Assembly: GCA_933228675.1 (NCBI GenBank)
Contig: OW121741.1
Location: 112,400,361-112,464,360, forward strand
Length of the DNA: 64,000 bases
Direction of reading: 5' to 3'
Source: Stomorhina lunata
Lineage: Eukaryota; Arthropoda; Insecta; Diptera; Rhiniidae
Shown: positions 1 to 13,850 of the stretch, in pieces
Position numbering within the stretch: position 1 is the first letter of the stretch
Layout: the number at the start of each line of letters is the position of its first letter
Translations under genes and position numbers: made by a program
Notes under the pieces: generated by a model
What the model was told of the DNA's origin: nothing
Databases searched by the model: none
The model's input: the letters and a program-made list of their open reading frames with translations, nothing else

Positions 1-3000
1 ACTAGAACAGAACTAGAACAGAACTAGAACAGAACTAGAACAGAACTAGAACAGAACTAGAACAGAACTAGAACAGAACTAGAACAGAACTAGAACAGAA
101 CTAGAACAGAACTAGAACAGAACTAGAACAGAACTAGAACAGAACTAGAACAGAACTAGAACAGAACTAGAACAGAACTAGAACAGAACTAGAACAGAAC
201 TAGAACAGAACTAGAACAGAACTAGAACAGAACTAGAACAGAACTAGAACAGAACTAGAACAGAACTAGAACAGAACTAGAACAGAACTAGAACAGAACT
301 AGAACAGAACTAGAACAGAACTAGAACAGAACTAGAACAGAACTAGAACAGAACTAGAACAGAACTAGAACAGAACTAGAACAGAACTAGAACAGAACTA
401 GAACAGAACTAGAACAGAACTAGAACAGAACTAGAACAGAACTAGAACAGAACTAGAACAGAACTAGAACAGAACTAGAACAGAACTAGAACAGAACTAG
501 AACAGAACTAGAACAGAACTAGAACAGAACTAGAACAGAACTAGAACAGAACTAGAACAGAACTAGAACAGAACTAGAACAGAACTAGAACAGAACTAGA
601 ACAGAACTAGAACAGAACTAGAACAGAACTAGAACAGAACTAGAACAGAACTAGAACAGAACTAGAACAGAACTAGAACAGAACTAGAACAGAACTAGAA
701 CAGAACTAGAACAGAACTAGAACAGAACTAGAACAGAACTAGAACAGAACTAGAACAGAACTAGAACAGAACTAGAACAGAACTAGAACAGAACTAGAAC
801 AGAACTAGAACAGAACTAGAACAGAACTAGAACAGAACTAGAACAGAACTAGAACAGAACTAGAACAGAACTAGAACAGAACTAGAACAGAACTAGAACA
901 GAACTAGAACAGAACTAGAACAGAACTAGAACAGAACTAGAACAGAACTAGAACAGAACTAGAACAGAACTAGAACAGAACTAGAACAGAACTAGAACAG
1001 AACTAGAACAGAACTAGAACAGAACTAGAACAGAACTAGAACAGAACTAGAACAGAACTAGAACAGAACTAGAACAGAACTAGAACAGAACTAGAACAGA
1101 ACTAGAACAGAACTAGAACAGAACTAGAACAGAACTAGAACAGAACTAGAACAGAACTAGAACAGAACTAGAACAGAACTAGAACAGAACTAGAACAGAA
1201 CTAGAACAGAACTAGAACAGAACTAGAACAGAACTAGAACAGAACTAGAACAGAACTAGAACAGAACTAGAACAGAACTAGAACAGAACTAGAACAGAAC
1301 TAGAACAGAACTAGAACAGAACTAGAACAGAACTAGAACAGAACTAGAACAGAACTAGAACAGAACTAGAACAGAACTAGAACAGAACTAGAACAGAACT
1401 AGAACAGAACTAGAACAGAACTAGAACAGAACTAGAACAGAACTAGAACAGAACTAGAACAGAACTAGAACAGAACTAGAACAGAACTAGAACAGAACTA
1501 GAACAGAACTAGAACAGAACTAGAACAGAACTAGAACAGAACTAGAACAGAACTAGAACAGAACTAGAACAGAACTAGAACAGAACTAGAACAGAACTAG
1601 AACAGAACTAGAACAGAACTAGAACAGAACTAGAACAGAACTAGAACAGAACTAGAACAGAACTAGAACAGAACTAGAACAGAACTAGAACAGAACTAGA
1701 ACAGAACTAGAACAGAACTAGAACAGAACTAGAACAGAACTAGAACAGAACTAGAACAGAACTAGAACAGAACTAGAACAGAACTAGAACAGAACTAGAA
1801 CAGAACTAGAACAGAACTAGAACAGAACTAGAACAGAACTAGAACAGAACTAGAACAGAACTAGAACAGAACTAGAACAGAACTAGAACAGAACTAGAAC
1901 AGAACTAGAACAGAACTAGAACAGAACTAGAACAGAACTAGAACAGAACTAGAACAGAACTAGAACAGAACTAGAACAGAACTAGAACAGAACTAGAACA
2001 GAACTAGAACAGAACTAGAACAGAACTAGAACAGAACTAGAACAGAACTAGAACAGAACTAGAACAGAACTAGAACAGAACTAGAACAGAACTAGAACAG
2101 AACTAGAACAGAACTAGAACAGAACTAGAACAGAACTAGAACAGAACTAGAACAGAACTAGAACAGAACTAGAACAGAACTAGAACAGAACTAGAACAGA
2201 ACTAGAACAGAACTAGAACAGAACTAGAACAGAACTAGAACAGAACTAGAACAGAACTAGAACAGAACTAGAACAGAACTAGAACAGAACTAGAACAGAA
2301 CTAGAACAGAACTAGAACAGAACTAGAACAGAACTAGAACAGAACTAGAACAGAACTAGAACAGAACTAGAACAGAACTAGAACAGAACTAGAACAGAAC
2401 TAGAACAGAACTAGAACAGAACTAGAACAGAACTAGAACAGAACTAGAACAGAACTAGAACAGAACTAGAACAGAACTAGAACAGAACTAGAACAGAACT
2501 AGAACAGAACTAGAACAGAACTAGAACAGAACTAGAACAGAACTAGAACAGAACTAGAACAGAACTAGAACAGAACTAGAACAGAACTAGAACAGAACTA
2601 GAACAGAACTAGAACAGAACTAGAACAGAACTAGAACAGAACTAGAACAGAACTAGAACAGAACTAGAACAGAACTAGAACAGAACTAGAACAGAACTAG
2701 AACAGAACTAGAACAGAACTAGAACAGAACTAGAACAGAACTAGAACAGAACTAGAACAGAACTAGAACAGAACTAGAACAGAACTAGAACAGAACTAGA
2801 ACAGAACTAGAACAGAACTAGAACAGAACTAGAACAGAACTAGAACAGAACTAGAACAGAACTAGAACAGAACTAGAACAGAACTAGAACAGAACTAGAA
2901 CAGAACTAGAACAGAACTAGAACAGAACTAGAACAGAACTAGAACAGAACTAGAACAGAACTAGAACAGAACTAGAACAGAACTAGAACAGAACTAGAAC

Positions 3001-6000
3001 AGAACTAGAACAGAACTAGAACAGAACTAGAACAGAACTAGAACAGAACTAGAACAGAACTAGAACAGAACTAGAACAGAACTAGAACAGAACTAGAACA
3101 GAACTAGAACAGAACTAGAACAGAACTAGAACAGAACTAGAACAGAACTAGAACAGAACTAGAACAGAACTAGAACAGAACTAGAACAGAACTAGAACAG
3201 AACTAGAACAGAACTAGAACAGAACTAGAACAGAACTAGAACAGAACTAGAACAGAACTAGAACAGAACTAGAACAGAACTAGAACAGAACTAGAACAGA
3301 ACTAGAACAGAACTAGAACAGAACTAGAACAGAACTAGAACAGAACTAGAACAGAACTAGAACAGAACTAGAACAGAACTAGAACAGAACTAGAACAGAA
3401 CTAGAACAGAACTAGAACAGAACTAGAACAGAACTAGAACAGAACTAGAACAGAACTAGAACAGAACTAGAACAGAACTAGAACAGAACTAGAACAGAAC
3501 TAGAACAGAACTAGAACAGAACTAGAACAGAACTAGAACAGAACTAGAACAGAACTAGAACAGAACTAGAACAGAACTAGAACAGAACTAGAACAGAACT
3601 AGAACAGAACTAGAACAGAACTAGAACAGAACTAGAACAGAACTAGAACAGAACTAGAACAGAACTAGAACAGAACTAGAACAGAACTAGAACAGAACTA
3701 GAACAGAACTAGAACAGAACTAGAACAGAACTAGAACAGAACTAGAACAGAACTAGAACAGAACTAGAACAGAACTAGAACAGAACTAGAACAGAACTAG
3801 AACAGAACTAGAACAGAACTAGAACAGAACTAGAACAGAACTAGAACAGAACTAGAACAGAACTAGAACAGAACTAGAACAGAACTAGAACAGAACTAGA
3901 ACAGAACTAGAACAGAACTAGAACAGAACTAGAACAGAACTAGAACAGAACTAGAACAGAACTAGAACAGAACTAGAACAGAACTAGAACAGAACTAGAA
4001 CAGAACTAGAACAGAACTAGAACAGAACTAGAACAGAACTAGAACAGAACTAGAACAGAACTAGAACAGAACTAGAACAGAACTAGAACAGAACTAGAAC
4101 AGAACTAGAACAGAACTAGAACAGAACTAGAACAGAACTAGAACAGAACTAGAACAGAACTAGAACAGAACTAGAACAGAACTAGAACAGAACTAGAACA
4201 GAACTAGAACAGAACTAGAACAGAACTAGAACAGAACTAGAACAGAACTAGAACAGAACTAGAACAGAACTAGAACAGAACTAGAACAGAACTAGAACAG
4301 AACTAGAACAGAACTAGAACAGAACTAGAACAGAACTAGAACAGAACTAGAACAGAACTAGAACAGAACTAGAACAGAACTAGAACAGAACTAGAACAGA
4401 ACTAGAACAGAACTAGAACAGAACTAGAACAGAACTAGAACAGAACTAGAACAGAACTAGAACAGAACTAGAACAGAACTAGAACAGAACTAGAACAGAA
4501 CTAGAACAGAACTAGAACAGAACTAGAACAGAACTAGAACAGAACTAGAACAGAACTAGAACAGAACTAGAACAGAACTAGAACAGAACTAGAACAGAAC
4601 TAGAACAGAACTAGAACAGAACTAGAACAGAACTAGAACAGAACTAGAACAGAACTAGAACAGAACTAGAACAGAACTAGAACAGAACTAGAACAGAACT
4701 AGAACAGAACTAGAACAGAACTAGAACAGAACTAGAACAGAACTAGAACAGAACTAGAACAGAACTAGAACAGAACTAGAACAGAACTAGAACAGAACTA
4801 GAACAGAACTAGAACAGAACTAGAACAGAACTAGAACAGAACTAGAACAGAACTAGAACAGAACTAGAACAGAACTAGAACAGAACTAGAACAGAACTAG
4901 AACAGAACTAGAACAGAACTAGAACAGAACTAGAACAGAACTAGAACAGAACTAGAACAGAACTAGAACAGAACTAGAACAGAACTAGAACAGAACTAGA
5001 ACAGAACTAGAACAGAACTAGAACAGAACTAGAACAGAACTAGAACAGAACTAGAACAGAACTAGAACAGAACTAGAACAGAACTAGAACAGAACTAGAA
5101 CAGAACTAGAACAGAACTAGAACAGAACTAGAACAGAACTAGAACAGAACTAGAACAGAACTAGAACAGAACTAGAACAGAACTAGAACAGAACTAGAAC
5201 AGAACTAGAACAGAACTAGAACAGAACTAGAACAGAACTAGAACAGAACTAGAACAGAACTAGAACAGAACTAGAACAGAACTAGAACAGAACTAGAACA
5301 GAACTAGAACAGAACTAGAACAGAACTAGAACAGAACTAGAACAGAACTAGAACAGAACTAGAACAGAACTAGAACAGAACTAGAACAGAACTAGAACAG
5401 AACTAGAACAGAACTAGAACAGAACTAGAACAGAACTAGAACAGAACTAGAACAGAACTAGAACAGAACTAGAACAGAACTAGAACAGAACTAGAACAGA
5501 ACTAGAACAGAACTAGAACAGAACTAGAACAGAACTAGAACAGAACTAGAACAGAACTAGAACAGAACTAGAACAGAACTAGAACAGAACTAGAACAGAA
5601 CTAGAACAGAACTAGAACAGAACTAGAACAGAACTAGAACAGAACTAGAACAGAACTAGAACAGAACTAGAACAGAACTAGAACAGAACTAGAACAGAAC
5701 TAGAACAGAACTAGAACAGAACTAGAACAGAACTAGAACAGAACTAGAACAGAACTAGAACAGAACTAGAACAGAACTAGAACAGAACTAGAACAGAACT
5801 AGAACAGAACTAGAACAGAACTAGAACAGAACTAGAACAGAACTAGAACAGAACTAGAACAGAACTAGAACAGAACTAGAACAGAACTAGAACAGAACTA
5901 GAACAGAACTAGAACAGAACTAGAACAGAACTAGAACAGAACTAGAACAGAACTAGAACAGAACTAGAACAGAACTAGAACAGAACTAGAACAGAACTAG

Positions 6001-9000
6001 AACAGAACTAGAACAGAACTAGAACAGAACTAGAACAGAACTAGAACAGAACTAGAACAGAACTAGAACAGAACTAGAACAGAACTAGAACAGAACTAGA
6101 ACAGAACTAGAACAGAACTAGAACAGAACTAGAACAGAACTAGAACAGAACTAGAACAGAACTAGAACAGAACTAGAACAGAACTAGAACAGAACTAGAA
6201 CAGAACTAGAACAGAACTAGAACAGAACTAGAACAGAACTAGAACAGAACTAGAACAGAACTAGAACAGAACTAGAACAGAACTAGAACAGAACTAGAAC
6301 AGAACTAGAACAGAACTAGAACAGAACTAGAACAGAACTAGAACAGAACTAGAACAGAACTAGAACAGAACTAGAACAGAACTAGAACAGAACTAGAACA
6401 GAACTAGAACAGAACTAGAACAGAACTAGAACAGAACTAGAACAGAACTAGAACAGAACTAGAACAGAACTAGAACAGAACTAGAACAGAACTAGAACAG
6501 AACTAGAACAGAACTAGAACAGAACTAGAACAGAACTAGAACAGAACTAGAACAGAACTAGAACAGAACTAGAACAGAACTAGAACAGAACTAGAACAGA
6601 ACTAGAACAGAACTAGAACAGAACTAGAACAGAACTAGAACAGAACTAGAACAGAACTAGAACAGAACTAGAACAGAACTAGAACAGAACTAGAACAGAA
6701 CTAGAACAGAACTAGAACAGAACTAGAACAGAACTAGAACAGAACTAGAACAGAACTAGAACAGAACTAGAACAGAACTAGAACAGAACTAGAACAGAAC
6801 TAGAACAGAACTAGAACAGAACTAGAACAGAACTAGAACAGAACTAGAACAGAACTAGAACAGAACTAGAACAGAACTAGAACAGAACTAGAACAGAACT
6901 AGAACAGAACTAGAACAGAACTAGAACAGAACTAGAACAGAACTAGAACAGAACTAGAACAGAACTAGAACAGAACTAGAACAGAACTAGAACAGAACTA
7001 GAACAGAACTAGAACAGAACTAGAACAGAACTAGAACAGAACTAGAACAGAACTAGAACAGAACTAGAACAGAACTAGAACAGAACTAGAACAGAACTAG
7101 AACAGAACTAGAACAGAACTAGAACAGAACTAGAACAGAACTAGAACAGAACTAGAACAGAACTAGAACAGAACTAGAACAGAACTAGAACAGAACTAGA
7201 ACAGAACTAGAACAGAACTAGAACAGAACTAGAACAGAACTAGAACAGAACTAGAACAGAACTAGAACAGAACTAGAACAGAACTAGAACAGAACTAGAA
7301 CAGAACTAGAACAGAACTAGAACAGAACTAGAACAGAACTAGAACAGAACTAGAACAGAACTAGAACAGAACTAGAACAGAACTAGAACAGAACTAGAAC
7401 AGAACTAGAACAGAACTAGAACAGAACTAGAACAGAACTAGAACAGAACTAGAACAGAACTAGAACAGAACTAGAACAGAACTAGAACAGAACTAGAACA
7501 GAACTAGAACAGAACTAGAACAGAACTAGAACAGAACTAGAACAGAACTAGAACAGAACTAGAACAGAACTAGAACAGAACTAGAACAGAACTAGAACAG
7601 AACTAGAACAGAACTAGAACAGAACTAGAACAGAACTAGAACAGAACTAGAACAGAACTAGAACAGAACTAGAACAGAACTAGAACAGAACTAGAACAGA
7701 ACTAGAACAGAACTAGAACAGAACTAGAACAGAACTAGAACAGAACTAGAACAGAACTAGAACAGAACTAGAACAGAACTAGAACAGAACTAGAACAGAA
7801 CTAGAACAGAACTAGAACAGAACTAGAACAGAACTAGAACAGAACTAGAACAGAACTAGAACAGAACTAGAACAGAACTAGAACAGAACTAGAACAGAAC
7901 TAGAACAGAACTAGAACAGAACTAGAACAGAACTAGAACAGAACTAGAACAGAACTAGAACAGAACTAGAACAGAACTAGAACAGAACTAGAACAGAACT
8001 AGAACAGAACTAGAACAGAACTAGAACAGAACTAGAACAGAACTAGAACAGAACTAGAACAGAACTAGAACAGAACTAGAACAGAACTAGAACAGAACTA
8101 GAACAGAACTAGAACAGAACTAGAACAGAACTAGAACAGAACTAGAACAGAACTAGAACAGAACTAGAACAGAACTAGAACAGAACTAGAACAGAACTAG
8201 AACAGAACTAGAACAGAACTAGAACAGAACTAGAACAGAACTAGAACAGAACTAGAACAGAACTAGAACAGAACTAGAACAGAACTAGAACAGAACTAGA
8301 ACAGAACTAGAACAGAACTAGAACAGAACTAGAACAGAACTAGAACAGAACTAGAACAGAACTAGAACAGAACTAGAACAGAACTAGAACAGAACTAGAA
8401 CAGAACTAGAACAGAACTAGAACAGAACTAGAACAGAACTAGAACAGAACTAGAACAGAACTAGAACAGAACTAGAACAGAACTAGAACAGAACTAGAAC
8501 AGAACTAGAACAGAACTAGAACAGAACTAGAACAGAACTAGAACAGAACTAGAACAGAACTAGAACAGAACTAGAACAGAACTAGAACAGAACTAGAACA
8601 GAACTAGAACAGAACTAGAACAGAACTAGAACAGAACTAGAACAGAACTAGAACAGAACTAGAACAGAACTAGAACAGAACTAGAACAGAACTAGAACAG
8701 AACTAGAACAGAACTAGAACAGAACTAGAACAGAACTAGAACAGAACTAGAACAGAACTAGAACAGAACTAGAACAGAACTAGAACAGAACTAGAACAGA
8801 ACTAGAACAGAACTAGAACAGAACTAGAACAGAACTAGAACAGAACTAGAACAGAACTAGAACAGAACTAGAACAGAACTAGAACAGAACTAGAACAGAA
8901 CTAGAACAGAACTAGAACAGAACTAGAACAGAACTAGAACAGAACTAGAACAGAACTAGAACAGAACTAGAACAGAACTAGAACAGAACTAGAACAGAAC

Positions 9001-9262
9001 TAGAACAGAACTAGAACAGAACTAGAACAGAACTAGAACAGAATTAGAACAGAACTAGAACAGAACTAGAACAGAACTAGAACAGAACTAGAACAGAACT
9101 AGAACAGAACTAGAACAGAACTAGAACAGAACTAGAACAGAACTAGAACAGAACTAGAACAGAACTAGAACAGAACTAGAACAGAACTAGAACAGAACTA
9201 GAACAGAACTAGAACAGAACTAGAACAGAACTAAAACAGAACAGAACTAGAACTGAACTATA
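1..9262. repeat. 11-bp satellite array, unit ACTAGAACAGA
   Basis: The stretch is a head-to-tail array of the 11-mer ACTAGAACAGA, about 840 copies, already running at base 1, so its left end lies outside the window. The text repeats exactly every 660 bases (60 units). I saw only two point changes, C to T near 9044 and G to A near 9234, followed by a truncated unit at 9241-9245 and decayed units to about 9262. Because 11 is not a multiple of 3, no long reading frame survives. Such homogeneity is what recent amplification by unequal exchange or rolling-circle insertion produces; assembly consensus could exaggerate it. Confidence 0.98.
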
Positions 9263-10780
9263 ATAAAGCTAGAGCTACCTTATCTGATCAAGAACTGATC
9301 TATGAAAGATATATAACTGAACTGAATTAGCGCTAGATTTTAAATAGGATCTCAAAAATATTATCTTATGTCTTTAAGGGTTAAATTAAAATTGCTCCTC
9401 ATCATGGTCTTTTATTCTTTTCTTGACTGCATATTGTGTACAAGTATAAGTTTGTGCTTGTGTACTCGCATCTATGTATGTAAGTAGGTGTGTAAGTAAA
9501 TTCGAGTGTATGTAAGTAAAAGTTTTTGAATTTAAGAGGAATGAATGAACCACTAAAAAACTTTTCCTGTTTACCAAGTTAACCAAATAACATTATTCGT
9601 GTTTTCTTTTTCGCGTTATTATTGTTGTGCTGGCATGTTTTCCTTGATATTGTTTTATTACTCTGCCCTGCAGCTAAAACTTAAACACGCATCTTTGCTG
9701 CAACTAACTCTTACTACAACCGAGAAAAAGAGTAAAAGGCGAAAAAGGATATGTGTGTTGCAGGGTTTTGGTTTTAAGCAAATTGCTTTTGTTTTGGAAC
9801 CAGGGATTTAAAAACATAAACGGATGTGTAAGCTACATTCGTCTTTTTTTTTCTTCGTCGTCGACGTCATTGTCGCATTACTAGGAGAGTGTGTTCATGT
9901 TAATATACGAAAAGTTGCATTACAATTTTGAATGAATTTAGAAAGTTTCGACGTCCCTTTGCGTGTATACATTCATTTACTTACATTTTATGTTTAAGGA
10001 TTTACAATACTGGTAACAGGATTATGCAGCAGCAATGTTCAACATATCCAACAGCAAACAGGCAACAACATCAATGTTGGCTTTTGCCTGTTTTCTTTGG
10101 TTCTTTCTTGCTCGAAGCGAAGACAATTGCTTGAAACTTGTTTTGTTCTCTTAGAGTTTATGCATATGAGAATGCGTGTGTGTGTGTTTGTACGAAAGAA
10201 AGGACAAATGTCCTTGTTCTGGCGCCATTGTCAACATCATTTGTCGCCATTGTATGGATTACATATGTGAAGTATTCATATATTTTGCATTCTTTTCTTT
10301 ACTTCCTTTTCATCTTCAGTTTGTTCTTAAAAATTTTCCATTTGTTAATTCAGCTGCTTTGGGTAGCTTTGAGTAAAATAACTATAAAAAAAGTTATACT
10401 ACATATTTTGAATTAGAATCCTTGTGGTACTTTTTCTAGTTTTGCATTCAACCGGGTATAGTTGAATGTATTACTTAGATATTCATACTCATACTAAAAC
10501 ATCGGTATATTGTTGCTACTTTCTATTCAATTTTATTACAAATTTTTTTCTTAATATTTTTTTGTATTTACAATTATGCGTTTACTCTAAGCTCTGGATC
10601 GGATATGTTAACAAATTGTAAACTTTATTACACATGTCATTTTGTTCGTTGCACTACAAATGTAATTTTATTATGTTGGAGTCAAGTTTAACTATATAAT
10701 TTACATTTGTACGAATTTTTTGTTTAAAATATTTACTATTGCTTTTGTTTATCATTAACTTCTAAAAGGAATTTTGTGGC
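9263..10780. other. AT-rich spacer, no gene recognised
   Basis: The first 100 bases look like decayed satellite (TATAACTGAACTGAATTAG at about 9311). The rest is single-copy-looking AT-rich DNA with a short GT run near 10177-10190. The open frames here (for example 9599-9811 and 10138-10416) have low-complexity, hydrophobic or basic translations and resemble no protein family I know. I see no splice-framed coding sequence, tRNA or promoter that I could defend. Confidence 0.6.
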
Positions 10781-12935
10781 AAAAATTTTGATATAGAAAC
10801 AATTTTTTAATCAAGAATGAATTTCTATAGAAAATATTTTTTAATAAAAATATTTTATAGAAAAAATTTTTAATTAATATGTTTTTATAGAAAAAAATTT
10901 TGTAATGAAATTTTTCTCCAGAAATAAATTTTATTTGAAAATTATTCTACAGAAACATTTTTTTTTAATTTTCTAATGAATTTTTGAATAGAAAAAATTT
11001 TCGGTCAAAATTTATCTACAGAATATTTTTTTTCTAATTTTAATAGAAAAAAATTTGAATGATAATTTTTTATAGAAAATATTTTAATGAACATTTTCTA
11101 TAGATAATATTTTAATGAAAAATTTTCTATAAAAATTTCTTAATGAAAATTTTTCTATAGAAAAAATTTCTTAATGAAAATTTTTCTATAGAAAAAATTT
11201 CTTAATGAAAATTTTTCTATAGAAAAAATTTCTTAATGAAAATTTTTCTATAGAAAAAATTTCTTAAAGAAAATTTTTCTATAGAAAAAATTTCTTAATG
11301 AAAATTTTTCTATATAAAAAATTTCTTAATAAAAATGTTTCTATAGAAAAAATTTTACACTGAAAATTTTTCTATAGAAAAATTTTGTTAATGAAAATTT
11401 TTTTATGAAAATTTAGAAAAAATTTCTCAATGAAAATTTTTCTACAGAAAAAATTTCTAAATGAAAATTTTTCTACAGAAAAAATTTCTTAATGAAAATT
11501 TTTTCACAGAAAAAATTTCTTAATGAAAATTTTCTATAGAAAAAATTTTTTAAAGAAAATGTTCTATAAAAAAAATCTCTTAAAAAAAATTTTTCTATAA
11601 AAAAAATTCTTAGAGAAAATGTTTCTATAGAAAAAATTTCTTAATGAAAATTTGTCAATAGAAAAAATTTTTTAATGAAAATTTTTCTAAAGAAAACATT
11701 TCTTAATGAGAATTTTTCCAAAAAAAAAATTTTAAAGAAAAAAGTTTTTCTATAGAAAAATTTTTATGAAAAAAAATTTTGAAAAATTAAAAATTTTTCT
11801 ACAGAAAAAAATTCTTAATGAAAATTTTTCCACAGAAAAAATTTCTTAATGAAAATTTTTCCACAGAAAAAATTTCTTAATGAAAATTTTTCTATAGAAA
11901 AAATTTTTTGAAGAAAATTTTTCTATAAAAAAATTTTTTTAAAGAAAATTTTTCTATAAAAAAAAAAATTCTTTTAGAAAAAAAATTTATAGAAAACATT
12001 TCTTTATGAAAATTTGTCTATAGAAAAAATTTCTTAATGAAAATTTTTCTATAGAAAAATTTTTATGAAAAAAAAATTTCATAAAAAAAAATTTATAGAA
12101 AAATTTTCATTAACAAAATTTTTCTATAGAAAATTTTTCTTTATAAAATTTTTCTATAGAAAATTTTTCTTTATAAAATTTTTCTATAGAAAAATTTTCT
12201 TTATAAAATTTTTCTATAGAAAAATTTTCTTTATAAAATTTTTCTATAGAAAAATTTTCTTTATAAAATTTTTCTATAGAAAAATTTTCTTTATAAAATT
12301 TTTCTATAGAAAAATTTTCTTTATAAAATTTTTCTATAGAAAAATTTTCTTTATAAAATTTTTCTATAGAAAAATTTTCTTTATAAAATTTTTCTATAAA
12401 AATTTTTTTTATGAAAATTTTTCTATAAAAATTTTTTTTATGAAAATTTTTCTATAACAATTTTTTTTATGAAAATTTTTCTATAGAAAATTTTTTTCTT
12501 GAAAATTTTTCTTTAGATAAATTTCTTGAAAATTTTAAATTACACAATTTTTTAGTAAAAATTTTTAATAAAAATTTTGAATAATTTTTAGCAAAAACTT
12601 TTAATAAAAATCTTTCTACACAAACAAATTTTTAATCAAAATTTTTCTATAGAAAAATTTTTTTTAAGGGAAATTTTTTATTGAAAACTTTTTAATGAAA
12701 TTTTTTCCATAGAGAAACTATTTAATAAAAATTTTTTTTTAGAAAAAAATTTTTAATGAAATTTTTCTATAGAAAAAAAATTTATGAAAATTTCTCTTTT
12801 AATGAAAATTTTTTTAATTTCCTTTCCATTTCTATGGAAAATTTGTTTTATAAAAAAATTTAATGAATATGTTTCAATAGAAAACATTTTTTAAAAGTTT
12901 CTTGTTGAAAATTTTTTTTAGCAAAAATTTCTATG
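10781..12935. repeat. AT-rich palindromic minisatellite (30/31-bp unit), left block
   Basis: Tandem units of about 31 bp are built around the perfect palindrome TTTTTCTATAGAAAAA (centre CTATAG), separated by a spacer such as CTTAATGAAAA. Units are diverged at the edges, more regular around 11130-11330, and change to an almost perfect 30-bp form with spacer TTTCTTTATAAAA at about 12109-12400. Roughly 70 units are present. Every unit can fold on itself, so the array could form serial hairpins or cruciforms. The 130-residue open frame at 12065-12457 is simply the 30-bp unit read in frame and is not a gene. A related block with a different spacer lies at 62455-63978. Confidence 0.93.
12109..12400. 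repeat. Homogenised 30-bp core of the palindromic minisatellite
   Basis: About nine to ten consecutive units are identical or nearly so with an exact 30-base period; each 60-base stretch from 12181 to 12360 is the same. Units on either side are diverged in sequence and length. This is the pattern of a recent local expansion inside an older array. Confidence 0.93.
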
Positions 12936-13735
12936 GTAAGCCCACAAAATACCAGTGACTAATTATCCAATCCAGTCTCCATCGAAATACAACAGAACAA
13001 AGTTTAACTTAAAACAAATTGTTAATCATCTATAGTCCGCATTACCAATGACGAAAACTGATGGTGACATGGAGCTACAATGTCATCACAAAAATAAAAG
13101 CTCACCATCCATTGTAACCGGGAAACGTATTCTTAATGCACCCAAAAAAAAGTCAGCAAAAAAGTTTACAATTACAATGTGGCTGCAGGCTTTTTGCCAG
13201 AATAATAGTTCACATCTTCATATATAAGCTTTTCATCGGAAAACAAAAGCCATTGGGAAAGCAATCCTGAAAAATGTACATTCAGCACAATCGATGGAGT
13301 TGAAAGAAAAAATGACACAATTGTTTGATGCTGCTTTAGTTGTTCAAATGAAGATTAAAGCGGCTGCTTTGCATACATTCAACGACTGATGACAATGATG
13401 TTGCTGATGATGTTATTTAAACCATCACTCCACTTATTTTCTATGTATCTGAACATTTATGTTGTTGTTAGTTGGGCCTATCAATCATTTCACAACCACT
13501 TCAACACATATGCAGACATACATGCATTACCCTTTTCTATAGATTTTGTACAATAATGCGACAACTCGTACTTGGTACAGTTACGCTACTCTCACTCTCA
13601 CACAAGCAAGGCTTGATGCTTTTTGAAACTTCCTTTTGATTTATTCATTCACTAAAACAGACATTGCAAAAAAGGTCACATTTCAAAAAAAGCCAACTCA
13701 TGAATATAACTAAAATATAACTGAACTCATTTTCT
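12936..13735. other. Spacer without recognisable gene
   Basis: Sequence of more balanced composition than its neighbours, containing CAA/CAT-rich tracts and a TGATGATG-like run near 13388-13416. I found no long open frame, no RNA gene and no terminal repeats. It could be unique intergenic or intronic DNA. Confidence 0.5.
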
Positions 13736-13850
13736 CCACAAATTATGAGTGATACTATAAGCTACTATAACTAAACTATGACTAGACTATGACTTAACAA
13801 TGACTAAGCTATGACTAGACCTGGCTACGACTATGATGACCATTTCTGTT
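13736..13850. repeat. Small decayed patch of the 11-bp ACTAGACTATG-type satellite
   Basis: The patch reads as variants of ACTATAACTA, ACTATGACTAG, ACTTAACAATG and ACTAAGCTATG in tandem. It mixes features of the 11-mer that dominates 49337-57195 and of the 12-mer ACTAAGACATAG. It may be an old seed or a remnant of the satellite family. Confidence 0.7.

Noticed and set aside
1..9262. CRISPR-like direct repeats
   Set aside because: Units are contiguous with no spacers, in a eukaryotic context; this is satellite DNA. The same holds for the other tandem arrays.
1..9262. Telomeric repeat
   Set aside because: ACTAGAACAGA does not resemble TTAGG-type repeats, and the window has similar arrays internally in several places. 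A subtelomeric position cannot be excluded but nothing here shows it.
12065..12457. 130-codon frame with FFIKFFYRK-like repeats
   Set aside because: It is the 30-bp palindromic minisatellite translated; the frame exists only where the period is exactly 30.
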